A stretch of DNA of 64,000 nt from Cardiocondyla obscurior (GCF_019399895.1 NC_091872.1:1372395-1436394), one strand, 5' to 3'. Shown: positions 51,911 to 63,756, counted from the first letter of the stretch. Numbers and translations are program-made. The notes: generated by a model from the letters alone, not told the origin.

Positions 51911-54379
51911 TGTTACGTCCTCGGACTCCACATCTCCTTTTTTCCGACACGCGTTTAATAAATTAGATAAAAAGAGTAAACCGTGACTATTTGGTGACGA
52001 GAGAGAACTTCCAGGCTTCCAGAAGAAATAATTTACACTCCGAAATCCTTATCGCCGGATGCTTAAATTAAACTTAGAACAATCACGGCATAGATACCGA
52101 CGGAAAACTTAAACAGAAAACTCTTCAAAGAATATTAGAAGGAACCCAAAACGATTTGAATCAATATCAAATATCTGGCGATAAGTGAAGCACTTGAGAT
52201 CGCAACTACGAAGTATAAACAAACGAAGGGGGCGAAAGCTCTGCAGTCATAAGAATATGACACGCGACCGGATCCCATAAACAAACGCGACCCGGTGATA
52301 ACGAAAAGGGGTCCTTAGGAATTTTCTCCCAACTATTAATGACAATATTCTGGAAGGTTGGAAGGGGAAGCCAATGCGGGCGGAGTTTAGTACAACCGAG
52401 TTTTTCTCTCCGGCCAATAGATATCGGGAACTCCTCACCACTAATTAAAAATCTAAGGACGAAAATTAGAGCTTAGGAAAATCAGAGAAGGGATAAGATC
52501 CGAATAACCAATAATTAAAAGGAAAAGTGAGGGACATGGCCGCCAAATCAGAGCACTGACTTTTCAAAAATGAAAATTCGGCGCTAGCCCCTTTCCAAGG
52601 TTATAAAACTATTGTTTCTTGTGTGACTTGTGACTCACTGCTGAGCCGATACTAATAAAGAAGTTGCGAGGACTCGTCCGAGAGCAACCGAAGACAACGA
52701 AAAGTAAGTCTCATTATTTCATTTAACCTCATTACTTTCTCCTCTTTTAAATGATTTCACTAAAATTCTAAAATTCATATTCTTGAAAAATGAATGACGT
52801 GGGTGTTGCTGGGTGCCGTTTGGTTCCGAAGTAGGCATCTCTTTAGAATCCTTTGAATTCTCTCCTGATTCGATTCGGTTAATGGGTCCCTCCTGCAGAG
52901 GTTACGATATGCTGCCAGTAAATGGTGACTATCTAAACCTTAGCTCGAGTGATGGTCTATCCGGACAGAGGTACTGGAGAATTTTGAAGCGATCTATTGA
53001 GAGATCCGGAAGGAAGAATGCGGCGTGTTGCCCTGACATTTTTCCCGCTTTAATCATTTCATTAAAATCAAACTCAAATTGATACTTTTAGTGGAATTAA
53101 GCAATTTCGATCCATTAAGAAAAGCCGCGCCCGAAGAAATCGCAAGATACGAGTTGCGAGAACTGGTTCAAAGTTTCTTGTCCAGTTCTTATTCGCGGCA
53201 GCGCCGAGGAGGTCACACCGGAACCTCCGAAACTCAGATCAGAGCGGTCGTGGTTCCTCTGCCCACCGTACCTCCCAACTCACCGATAACCAGCGAAGAC
53301 ATTGAGTCAGAGAGGAATACTTCCCCGCGAACACCATCACCGTCGCGTTCGAGGTCGACTTCATCGCCTCAACCTGAGCCGGAGCTGTTCCGCCCTACTC
53401 CATCCTATACCCAGACGTTTCCTTGAATTTCTCCGACCTTCTCCTGGAGTTGCTCCTAGAGCATGCTCCTCTCCCATCCGGTCACCGACTCTTTATCCTG
53501 GGAACCCGAGGAGGTCGACTCCCTTTGCCGAGGACGAAACCATCTCCTGGCATGATGACAGCCTGGAACATTCCCCTTTGGGCCCCGAGCGTAGAGTTCT
53601 GGAGGAGCAAGAGGAACTGAGAGAAGTCGTAGAACCTCTCCTCGAACTCTCCGGAGCACCTGCACTCCGTGGAGGGATCCCGTCCCGGAAAGGCCTACAA
53701 GCACAGGCCCTGACTTCATTTGATCCCGAGGGAGATCAGGAAGGAAACCAGAAGGGCGACTCCTGATCATAACATTCTATTTATTATCCCGGTGGAACAT
53801 CCTTCTGGCTCCGATCAGGTTGATCGACAGGGTATTTCCGGAGGTCGACGGCCCGGATTACAGAAATTGTAGAGATAGATTTAGAGTAATGTCTTCAATC
53901 TTAAATTATAATTGTTAGTTTTAACCTACCACACATTTCTTTTCCTTTTTCTTTGTGTAATTTTAAAATGTTTAAATTATATCTTTTGTTAAGTCTTCTT
54001 TCCTCTTTTCCTTTTATATAATTATCTCACTAAATTCGTATAATTTGTTTTTTTATTCTAAATTTGTATTTTAATTAATATTAAAAATTAGCAAACTACC
54101 TTACTGAAAACTCAAATAGTTATTTCAATTATAACTAAAGTATCCTTTGTTATGAAACCACTTTAAGTTCTATCCCAGGAATAAGAATTAAATTTCTTCC
54201 TAAAAGAACAAATACCACGCTATAGTTTCTACGCAACCGACTCGAACCTATCTTAGTGCGTTTACGCGTGGCCCTTCAAATACGCGTACGCAGTATCGGC
54301 TATTACGTCATCAAGTCCTTTCCTTAGCAGTGTGCATTTAGTATGCATATGAGAAGCAGTAATTATGAATTAAGATTTT
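51911..54379. mobile_element. 2,469-bp insertion with 16-bp flanking direct repeats
   Basis: Absent from the inner Maverick. AATGAAGTAAAACATT occurs at 51895-51910 and 54380-54395. The insert begins TGTTACGTCC; it has TATAAA near 52601 and AATAAAG near 52653, then GC-rich DNA with a Ser/Pro-rich frame (53079-53426) and an overlapping one (53302-53766), which might be Gag-like but are not recognised. The right end is AT-rich. It looks retrotransposon-derived, but a 16-bp duplication is longer than LTR elements make. Confidence 0.6.
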
Positions 54380-54483
54380 AATGAAGTAAAACATTGTACA
54401 ATGCGTACGTTATATATTTTCTTTCATTTTTATACATTTTGTATCAATCACACATACACATGTGTGAAATAAAAAAAACTTTA

Positions 54484-55435
54484 TTAAACGATGCTGTTTT
54501 TGTCGATCCACGAATTGTGCGATCCGTCGAATCCCAACCATTTTACGTAGACCTTGTCACCCTTTTTGCGCAGAACCTTCTCCACCAGATACACGTCCGG
54601 ATGCGTCGCGCGGTGCAACTCGTACTCGTAGAACGCTCCGGATATCGCCTCACCGCGATAATCCTCCAGTAGATAGGTAGCTGGATTGGTTTGCTGCACC
54701 TTGACGATCGTGAAAACCTCGGTGGTCCAATTCGGAGTGTATCCCTTTCAAAATCATTTTAAACTTGCTCACGCGTACTTTATCACCGACCCTGAATTTG
54801 GCCGAAGCAGCTATCTTTATAGCGCTGTACACGGTGTCGAGGAGTTTCTTGGCGATATCAGGTGTCACGTCAACGGGCCGCATGCCGATCGTTCGATGCT
54901 TGCGCCTATTGTACTCGTCTACGAGACGCGGTAGCGCGTCGAACCACTCATAATTACCGTTGAGTGTAAACATCTTCCACATGGCGTTTTTGAGCGTGCG
55001 ATTGAATCGTTCGACTATCGACGCCTTCATTACCGAGTACGTCGAGTAATGATTGACGCCGCGTTTCGCGAAGAGTCGTTGCACGTCGGCGTTGTAAAAC
55101 TCCTTTCCCATGTCGGTTTGCAGATTTTTCGGGCATCGCCCGCTCTTTCGCATCAACTCCGCTAAAGCGTCAGCCGTCTCGCTGCCGCCTTTGTTCTTGA
55201 GCGGTATCGCCCACGCGTACTTGCCGAGTACGTCGATGACGGTGAGAATGTAGCGGTAGCCTCGGTTGAAACGCGCGTACGGTTGCATCTCGACGATATC
55301 AGCCTGCCACAGATCGTCGTATCCCTTGACCACGACGCGTCTTCGCGGAAAGTTTCTTCTCGCCGGGGCGTGCAACTCGTCAACGAGTCGCCTCCTCTCG
55401 GGACCTGCGTCGCTCGACTTGCGCGATCTAGACAT
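54484..55435 (-). pseudogene. Maverick integrase, frameshifted (outer)
   Basis: ATG at 55435; the DDE core is intact (WQADIVEM, QTDMGKEF, VERFNRT). Two bases are missing around 54745-54756 relative to the inner copy, so the frame breaks at FKMI before the SH3-like and chromodomain parts. Those continue in another frame to 54484. Confidence 0.85.
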
Positions 55436-55468
55436 GATCGATTCTGTCGCTCGATTCCTCCCGGTCGA

Positions 55469-56520
55469 TCAATTTATAATCAAACCCGCCTCGCGCAGTT
55501 CCTCGACGATCGACAGAATTTCGTTGTCGTGAGCGTTGTGACCGGCTCGACGCGAAGCATCCAGCAATCGAAGACGATCCACGAGCTCGTTAGGATCGTC
55601 CCAGTGCACGTAGTCGATCGCGTGATCGTTTAACGTCATGAGGCGAGGTAATCCTTTACCGGAGCTTTTTCTTCTCGATGGCCGAATCGCCTATCAGCGG
55701 TGCGATCACCTTCACGTACTTTGAGCCTCTGTTACCCATGACGCGACCGCTGTCGCTGAAATCTTTCTTATGCGCGTTCGTCGCTTCGAGTATGCTCTTG
55801 TAGTGACGTTTATCCGCCTCGGTGTAAGCGGTTTCGTCGGGTACCTTCTTGAAAATCAACTCGTACAGACCTTCCGTACCGATATCTCTTACCAGCGACG
55901 ATTATATCGTCGTTCTTATGGTCGAATTCGACGTGCTTGTTCCCGAGCATTACTTTGTTCGTGTCAAAGTATATACCGAAAACGTCATCGATATTTATTC
56001 TTCTGTCACCGCTCGCCGCTTCCAGATACATCGTTGCCATCGATACGCTGGGCCGCGGCGTCGATACGCCAGATCGCGGCGTCGATACGCCGAACCGCGG
56101 CGTCGATGTGCGAGGCCGTGGCGTCGACGGAAGTTCGACGTTTTCGGTCGTAACGTACGAATCGACGGTCGTATCACTCAATGACGGATTAGCTACGATC
56201 GTATCGCCTAACGTTGCCGACGACAACGAATCGTCAAACGTGACGTTTAAACGCCGTTCGGGTTTTGGTGTCGACCACAATCGTCGTCTGGATTTCGACT
56301 CCAACTTCGGTACCGCGATACCGGATTCCTCGACGGTCTCGACCATCCGCTTTAGAGGTTCGACGATGGGCTTGAGGCGCTTCTCCGACGCGATGTCGGC
56401 GTCGATCGTGTCGGTCTTTATGGCTCGATGCTTCCTGCGAATCGCCTCGCTCGTCTTCTCGATCTCCCGCGTAATCTTTTCACGCTCGCGCGCGTCATGG
56501 TTGTCGTTTCTCCCCGTCAT
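55469..56520 (-). pseudogene. DUF8207-like Maverick protein, frameshifted (outer)
   Basis: ATG at 56520. The STPR repeat region is present. Frameshifts occur near 55888 (after GKRY) and near 55680 relative to the inner gene, and small deletions shorten the middle (the ESD/TTV and SERLTPKLE segments are missing). Followed by integrase on the same strand. Confidence 0.8.
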
Positions 56521-56605
56521 ATCGATCGATCGTATCGCGCGATCCGTTCTCGACGAAGCGTCTTCGACGACTGATTGTCGCGCGATATCATCAATCTGTT
56601 AAAAA

Positions 56606-57316
56606 TCAACTCGACGGTACCGCAAACACGTCGAATCCTCGCCTGTATCGCCCGTTGTCGAGCGGACTGTCCTTGTCGATTACCGCGAAACCGTGATCGC
56701 GTTGCCAGCATTCGCGACACAACGCACTGAACTCGTCGTACGACATGTCGGTGTTGACGTGATCGTTGTACACGTGTTTCAGATTGGTTCCGTCCTGTTT
56801 GAACAGGATCAGCAGATTCGCGTTGTCGCGTATCAGATGCTTGGGTATCCTCGCGTACGACTGACACAGATAGAAGCAGTCTACGTTCGAGTGACGACCC
56901 ATCGCGAAGTATTCTCTCACGGCGTCTTGCTTGTCGCACGCGATATCGTCAAAGACGAAGATCGAATGCGGAAGCGCCTCGCTCGGCGGAACGACGTCGC
57001 TGTTGTTGGAGAACGTGAAATAGCCGATCTCGTCGATCGGCGTCAGCAGACTTTCCAAGTACTGATACTTGGGCTGCTGCAGCGACTTCGAGTACACGTA
57101 CACGTTCTCGAAACGCAAACCGTGCGGACTCTCCAACAGACTGATCAGAACGTTCGTTTTGCCGCAGTTCGATGGACCGCACACGATCGCGCGCACGGTG
57201 TTTGGCAGCATCTCACCATGTCTGCGTTTTTTCTCCCTCTCGAGACTGTCCATCAGTCGTAATCTGTCGTCGCAATTCGCGACGCGTATCGTCTGCGGTT
57301 GTCGCACGAACCGCAT
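56606..57316 (-). CDS. ATP: Packaging ATPase (outer)
   Basis: Open over 236 residues like the inner copy, with Walker A CGPSNCGKTN and Walker B FVFDDIAC. By eye two substitutions (IDEIG for IEEIG, WQRDHG for WQHDHG). Its TATAAATAG box is preserved at about 57355. May be non-functional in context, since replication genes are broken. Confidence 0.8.
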   Translation of the reverse strand: MRFVRQPQTIRVANCDDRLRLMDSLEREKKRRHGEMLPNTVRAIVCGPSNCGKTNVLISLLESPHGLRFENVYVYSKSLQQPKYQYLESLLTPIDEIGYFTFSNNSDVVPPSEALPHSIFVFDDIACDKQDAVREYFAMGRHSNVDCFYLCQSYARIPKHLIRDNANLLILFKQDGTNLKHVYNDHVNTDMSYDEFSALCRECWQRDHGFAVIDKDSPLDNGRYRRGFDVFAVPSS

Positions 57317-57395
57317 CTCGTACCCGCTGTACGGAGACGATCACTCGCGCGCCTATTTATAGTCGCGCGAACCCGCGAATAGCTCATTAATCGAT

Positions 57396-58346
57396 ATGTA
57401 TCTCGCGCTGAAACATCCCTTTGACGTGTTGAACTTAACCGCGGAACAGTTGAGCATCGTACCAAAGGCCGTTTTGCTGAACGTCTGCGGCGATTACGTT
57501 CATCACGTGTGGGACAAACTTCCCGCACTTGACGGAAGATCCGGAGGTTCGAACCTACCGCAGGTGCCTCGAGCATTACAATCAACCCTGGCAAGAAACG
57601 CACATCGACGGACCTGCTCCGTTAATCCGAAAGTGCGGCGAGTGTCAACGTCGTCTACCGCTTCGTCGGAAGTAAAGTGCTGCGGCAAGGGTTTGTTGAA
57701 TCGCGCGATAAACGCCCTCCCCTTCGAACTGCACATCCCCGGTTATCAATTTTGCGGGCCGGGAACTCGACTGAAGGAACGCATAGCGAGAGGCGATCGA
57801 GGCGTTAATCCGTTGGACGAAGCGTGTCGCGAGCACGACTTGGCGTACGCGCGAAGCAACGATCTCACAGATAGACACGCAGCGGACAGAGAACTCGCCA
57901 AGAGAGCGGGAAAACGCGTTATAGCGAAAGATTCAGGCTTACGCGAGAGAGCCGCCGCAGCAGCCGTGTGGGCTGCGATGAAAGCTAAAACGAAAATTGG
58001 CATGGGTATGTCGACTAGAAAGAACAGGTTGAGGACTGTGAGAAACAGAACGATTACGAAGAGGAGAAGAAGAAGTACGATTCGCAAAAAACGCATGCTT
58101 CCAACAGCAAAGCGCGGTGGCATGCTGCCGATCATTCCGATTCTCGGCGCAGTCGGATCGCTTGTCGGTGGAGCCGCGAGTATAGCGAGAGCCGTAAACG
58201 AGAAAAAGCTGCGCGCGGGCAGCCGGTGGATCCGGCGTACATCTGGCCCCGTACAACGGTGGACGGGGTTCTCTCTGCCGTACAGGTACGGCAGAGGTAC
58301 GACTGTTGCGAGAGAGAAAAAAAAAAAAACGTCGAGAAGACGTTAA
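57396..58346 (+). pseudogene. 93-codon ORF fused to PLA2 gene, then frameshifted (outer)
   Basis: Starts MYLALKHPFDV. A 2-bp deletion after VWDKLP moves translation into the frame that leads through the N-terminal Ser/Arg-rich stretch to the PLA2 domain (YQFCGPGT, DEACREHDLAY). A second frameshift lies near 58205-58215 after AVNEKK, so the basic C-terminus is scrambled. Compare inner 29439-29720 and 28759-29607. Confidence 0.75.
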
Positions 58347-58348
58347 AA

Positions 58349-58728
58349 ATGCCCACGGGTGCGACTACGAACGTGCAATTGAATCATCTGGCCAGACGTA
58401 TGCGCGTTCCTTATTTCAGAGGGTCTTTATGCGCGACACCCTACCTACGAGTGGCGCGCGTACAAACGAGAGCGGTATCGTGAACCTGGACAACGTGACG
58501 GGTCCGGGGACTCACTGGGTAGCGTACGCCAAAAGAGGAGATCGCGTCGCGTACTTTGACGGCTTCGGTAATCTCCGACCGCCTGTGGAATTGGTGCGAT
58601 ATCTCGGAGTCGGCGTCTCATCGATAGAGTACAATCGACGATCTTATCAAACGTACGATCAGAGTATCTGTGGACAGCTGTGTCTATGTTTTTTAAGTAC
58701 AATCGACGCGATTACGTTTAAAAACTGA
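58349..58728 (+). pseudogene. Adenain-like protease, frameshifted (outer)
   Basis: ATG at 58349. The N-terminal 25 codons are in one frame (NHLARRMRVPYFRG); a frameshift near 58420 puts the catalytic part (GTHWVAY, YFDGFG, QSICGQLC) into another. Catalytic residues themselves are unchanged. Confidence 0.8.
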
Positions 58729-58764
58729 CGTCGCGACGCACTTTGCCTCAGTATCACTTCAAAC

Positions 58765-59522
58765 ATGTCGATCACGCTCACGTTAACCGGTAGGAGCAGC
58801 GTTCTCCATTCGAGCTACTCACCGGCGTTGGATTTCAGCGACGGTGATTACGAGCTCGGTCTCACGGACTTTGCGACTTACAACACCATACCGAACGTCG
58901 ATTCTACAAACAATAAATTTTACTACGGCACGGACGGTAAGAAATTACGATTCCCGAGGGATCGTATGAGATACAGGCAATAGACAAATTTTTGAAACAT
59001 GCGATGCCGCGACAACGCGACACCGTCGATGGTAATCGTAATGAGAAGAGCGAGAAGAATGAGAAGAATGATGATTTCTCGATAACGATTCGCGCCAACT
59101 TCAACACTATGAAAAGCGAGATCAAATCAGCGTACACGGTGAACTTTTCAAAACCAAACTCGTTGGGACCGCTCGGATTCTCACCACACCGCGTACTGCA
59201 ACCGCGAAAATGGCACGAGTCCGACTTACCGATCAATATAATCAACCTGAATATTATCCGCATCGAATGTAACGTAACCGCGGGAGCGTACTGCAACGGC
59301 GAACGCGTGCACACGATTCACGAGTTTTCACCGAAAGTGCCACCAGGATATAAGATCACGGAAACGCCCACGCAAGTCATTTACCTGCCGATCATCGTGC
59401 GATACGTTACGGATCTCACGATACGCGTCACCAACCAGAACGGTCGACCGCTCGACTTTCGCGGAGAGGAGATCACCGTCAGATTGCACGTGCGACAACA
59501 ACAACGACGACCACAACGATAA
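58765..59522 (+). pseudogene. Penton-like minor capsid protein, frameshifted (outer)
   Basis: ATG at 58765. A single-base loss near 58943 (GTDGKK instead of GTDGKE) ends the frame at 58983. The rest (PPGYKITETPTQV, DFRGEEITVRLHVR) resumes in another frame from 58992. Confidence 0.85.
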
Positions 59523-59528
59523 CGTGGT

Positions 59529-59723
59529 ATGTTAATACCGAACAAAACGAGTCGCGTTACAACGATCAGTTTCGGTGCTGGTACGATCCAACAGCTTGAA
59601 CCGCAACAACAACATTTCGCTGTAAATAGCGTCGGAAGGATAGGAAGAAGAAGAAGACTAACCGAAACGAACGTTGAATTTCTGAGATCGCTCGGATTCG
59701 CTGTGCGAAATAACTTTATCTGA
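59529..59723 (+). CDS. 64-residue conserved small protein (outer)
   Basis: Open frame equivalent to 27383-27580, one codon shorter in the RRKKR stretch, still ending LRSLGFAVRNNFI. Directly upstream of MCP. Confidence 0.55.
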   Translation: MLIPNKTSRVTTISFGAGTIQQLEPQQQHFAVNSVGRIGRRRRLTETNVEFLRSLGFAVRNNFI

Positions 59724-59726
59724 ACG

Positions 59727-60929
59727 ATGTCCGACATTTTGAATATCCGAGACGAACCGGTCTTCGACGATCGAATCGTCAAGATCGAGACTCACGCTTA
59801 CAATCCGTTCGCCAATACGACGTTCGAACACAGCGATGAGATAAGAATACCGATACAGCAGCAAGATCTGTACACGCTACCGCACGAGAGTTTTCTCTAC
59901 GTCGAGGGAAAATTAACGAAGGGCAAGGTGGTTGCGGGAGCTGACGTGATCCTCGGAGACAACTGCATCGCCTTCATGTTCGACGAGATACGATACGAGC
60001 TCGACGGTGTGGAGATCGATCGTAACCGAAATGTCGGCATAACCAGCACGCTGAAAAATTACGCGACTGTTTCGTCCAACAGGAGCGTGATTCTGCGGAA
60101 CGCGGGATGGCTCAGTCCCACGATCAATGCGAACGGTTACTTCAATTTCTGCGTACCGCTCAACATGCTGCTGGGATTTTGCGAGGACTATAGACGCGTC
60201 GTGATCAACGCTCGTCACGAATTGATTCTCATACGAGCGCGCAACGACAACAATTGTCTGGTGGGCAGTTCCGCGGTCGAGCCTAAGGTTGACTTGCTGA
60301 AAATACAATGGCGTATGCCTCACGTACTTTTAAACGAGGTAAAGAAATTGGCGATGTTGCGCACCTTGGAGAGCGGTCGATTCGTCAGTATGGGATTTCG
60401 CTCATGGGATCTGTATGAGTTTCCGCTACTGCAACTCACGACCAAGCACTCGTGGGCCATCAAGACCGCCACGCAACTCGAGAAACCTCGATACGTCATC
60501 TTCGCTCTGCAGACGGGTCGAAAGAACATCATGTCTGAGGACAACAGTCGTTTCGACGACTGCAAACTGACCAACGTGAAGCTCTATCTCAATTCAGAGT
60601 GCTACCCGTACGACGATATGAACCTCGACTTTAGCAAACGTAGATACGCGATTCTCTACGACGCGTACGCGCGTTTCTGCAAAGAATATTACGGCTACGA
60701 GTATCTCGAACCGAATCTCACCGTCACGTCGTTTCTGCTCAACGGTCCGTTCGTCATCATCGACTGCTCGCGTCAAAACGAGTCGGTTAAAACCGCTACC
60801 GTGGACGTGAGATTAGAGTTTGAATGCAAGGACAATGTAGCGCCAAATACCACGGCTTACTGTCTCATCATACACGATCGTTTGGTTCAATACAATCCGT
60901 TGACCAACGTTGTACGTAAGATCACGTAG
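59727..60929 (+). CDS. MCP: Major capsid protein (outer)
   Basis: Intact 400-residue frame, two substitutions from the inner MCP by eye (HESF for HDSF; DVILG for DVTLG). Same hallmarks (FNFCVPLNMLLGF, APNTTAYCLIIHDR). Notable because neighbouring penton, protease and PLA2 genes are all broken. Confidence 0.85.
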   Translation: MSDILNIRDEPVFDDRIVKIETHAYNPFANTTFEHSDEIRIPIQQQDLYTLPHESFLYVEGKLTKGKVVAGADVILGDNCIAFMFDEIRYELDGVEIDRNRNVGITSTLKNYATVSSNRSVILRNAGWLSPTINANGYFNFCVPLNMLLGFCEDYRRVVINARHELILIRARNDNNCLVGSSAVEPKVDLLKIQWRMPHVLLNEVKKLAMLRTLESGRFVSMGFRSWDLYEFPLLQLTTKHSWAIKTATQLEKPRYVIFALQTGRKNIMSEDNSRFDDCKLTNVKLYLNSECYPYDDMNLDFSKRRYAILYDAYARFCKEYYGYEYLEPNLTVTSFLLNGPFVIIDCSRQNESVKTATVDVRLEFECKDNVAPNTTAYCLIIHDRLVQYNPLTNVVRKIT

Positions 60930-61046
60930 AAATGATCTTCGACGTGTGTATGTAAAGCGGTGAATCGACGAACGTTGCGTATTCACTTCCATTCCGTCGT
61001 ATGCGTAACGTCGATAGAGAGAGAGAGAGAGATTGTCATCGTCGTC

Positions 61047-61289
61047 ATGAAACCATCAAAGTATCAACCGTCTTGTTGGTGCGAGAACGCGAGTCGCATG
61101 AAGGAAGATAAAGCTACGCAAACGGATCCTAGATCGACGGATCACTTATTGAACAGAGGAATGACGTATCGAGTGACACCCTCGGGAAACACAGTGGTTG
61201 ATGCATTCACGCAAACGGATAAGAAGTCGCGAACCGAACGACTTCAGGAACGCGTGACGGATTTTGTCTCGAAGCATTTAAAAAAGTAA
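61047..61289 (+). CDS. 80-residue protein with two TQT motifs (outer)
   Basis: Frame from MKPSKYQP to the same C-terminus as the inner copy. The motif reads KATQTDP (KGTQTDP inner) and AFTQTDK. The upstream leader differs by six bases in a GA run, supporting this start. Confidence 0.55.
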   Translation: MKPSKYQPSCWCENASRMKEDKATQTDPRSTDHLLNRGMTYRVTPSGNTVVDAFTQTDKKSRTERLQERVTDFVSKHLKK

Positions 61290-61401
61290 TGCGATTTGGA
61301 AAGGAGGGGGAAATTAACAAGACCAATGAATTTGCTCGCGCGTGTTCAGTATTGTAACTTCCTTCGATTGAGTCGCATCGTCAAACGTCATCATCATCAT
61401 C

Positions 61402-61953
61402 ATGTCCACGCCAACGTTCGTCGATCTGCAAGGTTATCCCATTGGACGACGTTTCGTCGTGAAGGAAGCGGCGGTGCTGCGAGGTGGTGCCGTTCTCGCG
61501 CATTACGTCTTTACGACTCCTATGTCGTGGGGTGCAGTATCGCGAGATGACAGACGTCTCGTTACCTGGCTGGTACGAAATCATCACGGTATAGCGTGGG
61601 AAGATGGGGACGTTCCATACAGTCGGGCTAAACGCCTGATCATCAGAGCCCTACAGAATGAGGAGGACTGCTACGATCACGCCATCGTATACGTTAAAGG
61701 ACTCGAAAAACGCGATTGGCTGCGAGATATGCTCGAAGAGGATTACTACGGCGACGACTATGACGATATCAAATTCTACACAGACAATCTGATCGTCAGG
61801 AACATCGAAGATGATTTTGAAAACGTTGAATCGCTCAACGATTTGGACGATTCGAATACTTTCCGCTGTAGAAGACATTGCAAAAATTGCGCCGTACAAA
61901 ATGTATTTAAATTGTACAATTGGTGGCGTAACCATCAAAATGATGACGTATAA
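61402..61953 (+). CDS. 183-residue conserved Maverick protein (outer)
   Basis: Same length as the inner 25165-25716, about three substitutions (WLRDM, EDDFENV). ATG follows a short CAT repeat. Cys cluster CRRHCKNC kept. Confidence 0.65.
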   Translation: MSTPTFVDLQGYPIGRRFVVKEAAVLRGGAVLAHYVFTTPMSWGAVSRDDRRLVTWLVRNHHGIAWEDGDVPYSRAKRLIIRALQNEEDCYDHAIVYVKGLEKRDWLRDMLEEDYYGDDYDDIKFYTDNLIVRNIEDDFENVESLNDLDDSNTFRCRRHCKNCAVQNVFKLYNWWRNHQNDDV

Positions 61954-62236
61954 TTTTGAATAAAACTTTTTTTGTATCACATACCTATACATGTACGTCT
62001 TTCGATTATTTTACCCTCTCCCAATCACCCTCCCAATCACCCTTTCTTAATTACCCTCTCCAAAAATTTTCTAACTGCGTTTTATATTTCCCCACTCTAT
62101 GCAAATTTTAATTAATGAAAAGAGGATTTTCGCAACCGTCCTCGACTCGAGGTACCCTCAGATCGTGCGATCAGTACATTCTTCGCTTTGGCCGCAGCAA
62201 CGACTACACGACTTTTCTACGACTGCGAATACGACG

Positions 62237-62964
62237 ATGTATTACAACGAGAGAAACTGTTACGAAGTGCGTCGAAATGATTGCGGTGCTGAAGCCTCAT
62301 CTAGCGAGAACAAATTTAACGAGTAAGTTTTTCATTCTTATAAAATTAATTACTTCCAATTAATATATTAATATTCATAATTGCGTTTATTTAATTTCCA
62401 GCATCTTGCCAAAACGATACGTGACGCGCTTACTCTGCCGGCGATACCCGCTGACCCAAACGGGATACAAATATCTAGAGATCGGCGTGAACGTTGGTAC
62501 GCGTTGTTTTTGCGGAGATCATCATAGGTGATAATCGAGGAGATGAATTAACCATGTCGCTCGACACCTGGAAGGAACTGTGCGAGCATCGATGGACAAT
62601 TCTGAATATGCTTCGCGATCGACCGAAGCAACCGTACGACGTTGCGAACATAGGTTCGCTCACAGTACGAATTTGCCGCATGAACGAAATGAAACTTGTA
62701 CGACTCGAATCGGTCGACACACGTATGGCCATGACCGAAGCTACGTTCACGCGAATGCTGGATTTCGATGATTGCGTCTCTTTAACGTTCAACGTACTTA
62801 ACAAAGTCCTACCGAAGATCGACGACAAATACGAGCGATTTTGCAAAATCGCTTCCGCATCGAGAAATCGCACCGAGGCGGTGAGCGCTATACGCAGCAG
62901 CGATTCCTTCGACGAACAACAAATTGTAGATTGCGAACTACTTGCGCTTGTAATAAATGTATAA
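62237..62964 (+). pseudogene. TIR-proximal two-exon gene, frameshifted (outer)
   Basis: Exon 1 (62237-62322) has one extra base (SSSEN...), and exon 2 (from about 62402) has an extra T near 62505-62512 relative to the inner gene. The C-terminal 150 codons remain open. Splice sites are preserved. Confidence 0.65.
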
Positions 62965-62970
62965 AAAATG

Positions 62971-63756
62971 TGTAATATATTGTAACGCATATTCATATAA
63001 TAAATATATACTTTTGTAATCGACACGTATCATTTTTTTAATCGCTTCTATTCCATCCTTCATTTTATTATAATTGTGAGGCGTGAGTCCCGCCTCGTTC
63101 GTATGCAACATACGTATCTAGGAGAGAGAAATAAGATAATAAGGAGGAGCGATTAGCCGGGGTGTACGTGCAGCGTCACCCGCATTCGAATCGTATGAGC
63201 GTGTAAAAGAATTGTTGATAAACAATAGGCGGCGCGAACGGGTGCGAGCGAGTCGTTGTCGATGGTGACGAACGCGTGAACGAGAGCGAGCGAGAGGGAA
63301 CGATAGGCGACGCGAACGGATGCGAGCGAGAGGGAACGATGGGCGCGCGATCCTTTACGATCCGCCGCCGCCCCGCCGCTCGCCGCCGACGCCATGACTG
63401 AGACTCGCGTGATCACCCCCAACACCCCCCCTTACCCCCTGTGAAAAATAAAACCTCCTCCCTTTCCCCTTTTAAAAAAAATTCCAACCCTTTGAAATTC
63501 GCCATGCCGCAGGAAAATACCGCGGCGAGATAACGCACTTATCTATTTTAAAAAATATCAAATTACGTAATTAAAATATCAAATTTTATAACTTTTATGT
63601 TATTGTTATATTTATAAACAATCTGTTCCGAGAATCGCAGACAAAGGGGCGATTCCTGGAAAAACACCCCTCCCCGCGTGACGTCATTACCCCTCGCCAT
63701 AGGTCACACGGACACACTAACACGAATTGGTCCAGAACCGGCCTATTACATCTACT
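62971..63756 (-). repeat. Outer Maverick right TIR
   Basis: Inverse of 12815-13603. The tip TACATCTACT ends at 63756. Confidence 0.82.

Larger units (their letters stand above)
44851..63756. mobile_element. Outer Maverick/Polinton, right arm
   Basis: Begins with the ACATAT duplication inside the Tudor gene and continues with the same gene order as the inner element read backwards: Tudor 5' part, acidic Cys-rich gene, PolB, integrase, DUF8207-like gene, ATPase, PLA2, protease, penton, MCP, small genes, TIR ending TACATCTACT at 63756. Contains a 2,469-bp foreign insertion and many frameshifts. Confidence 0.88.
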
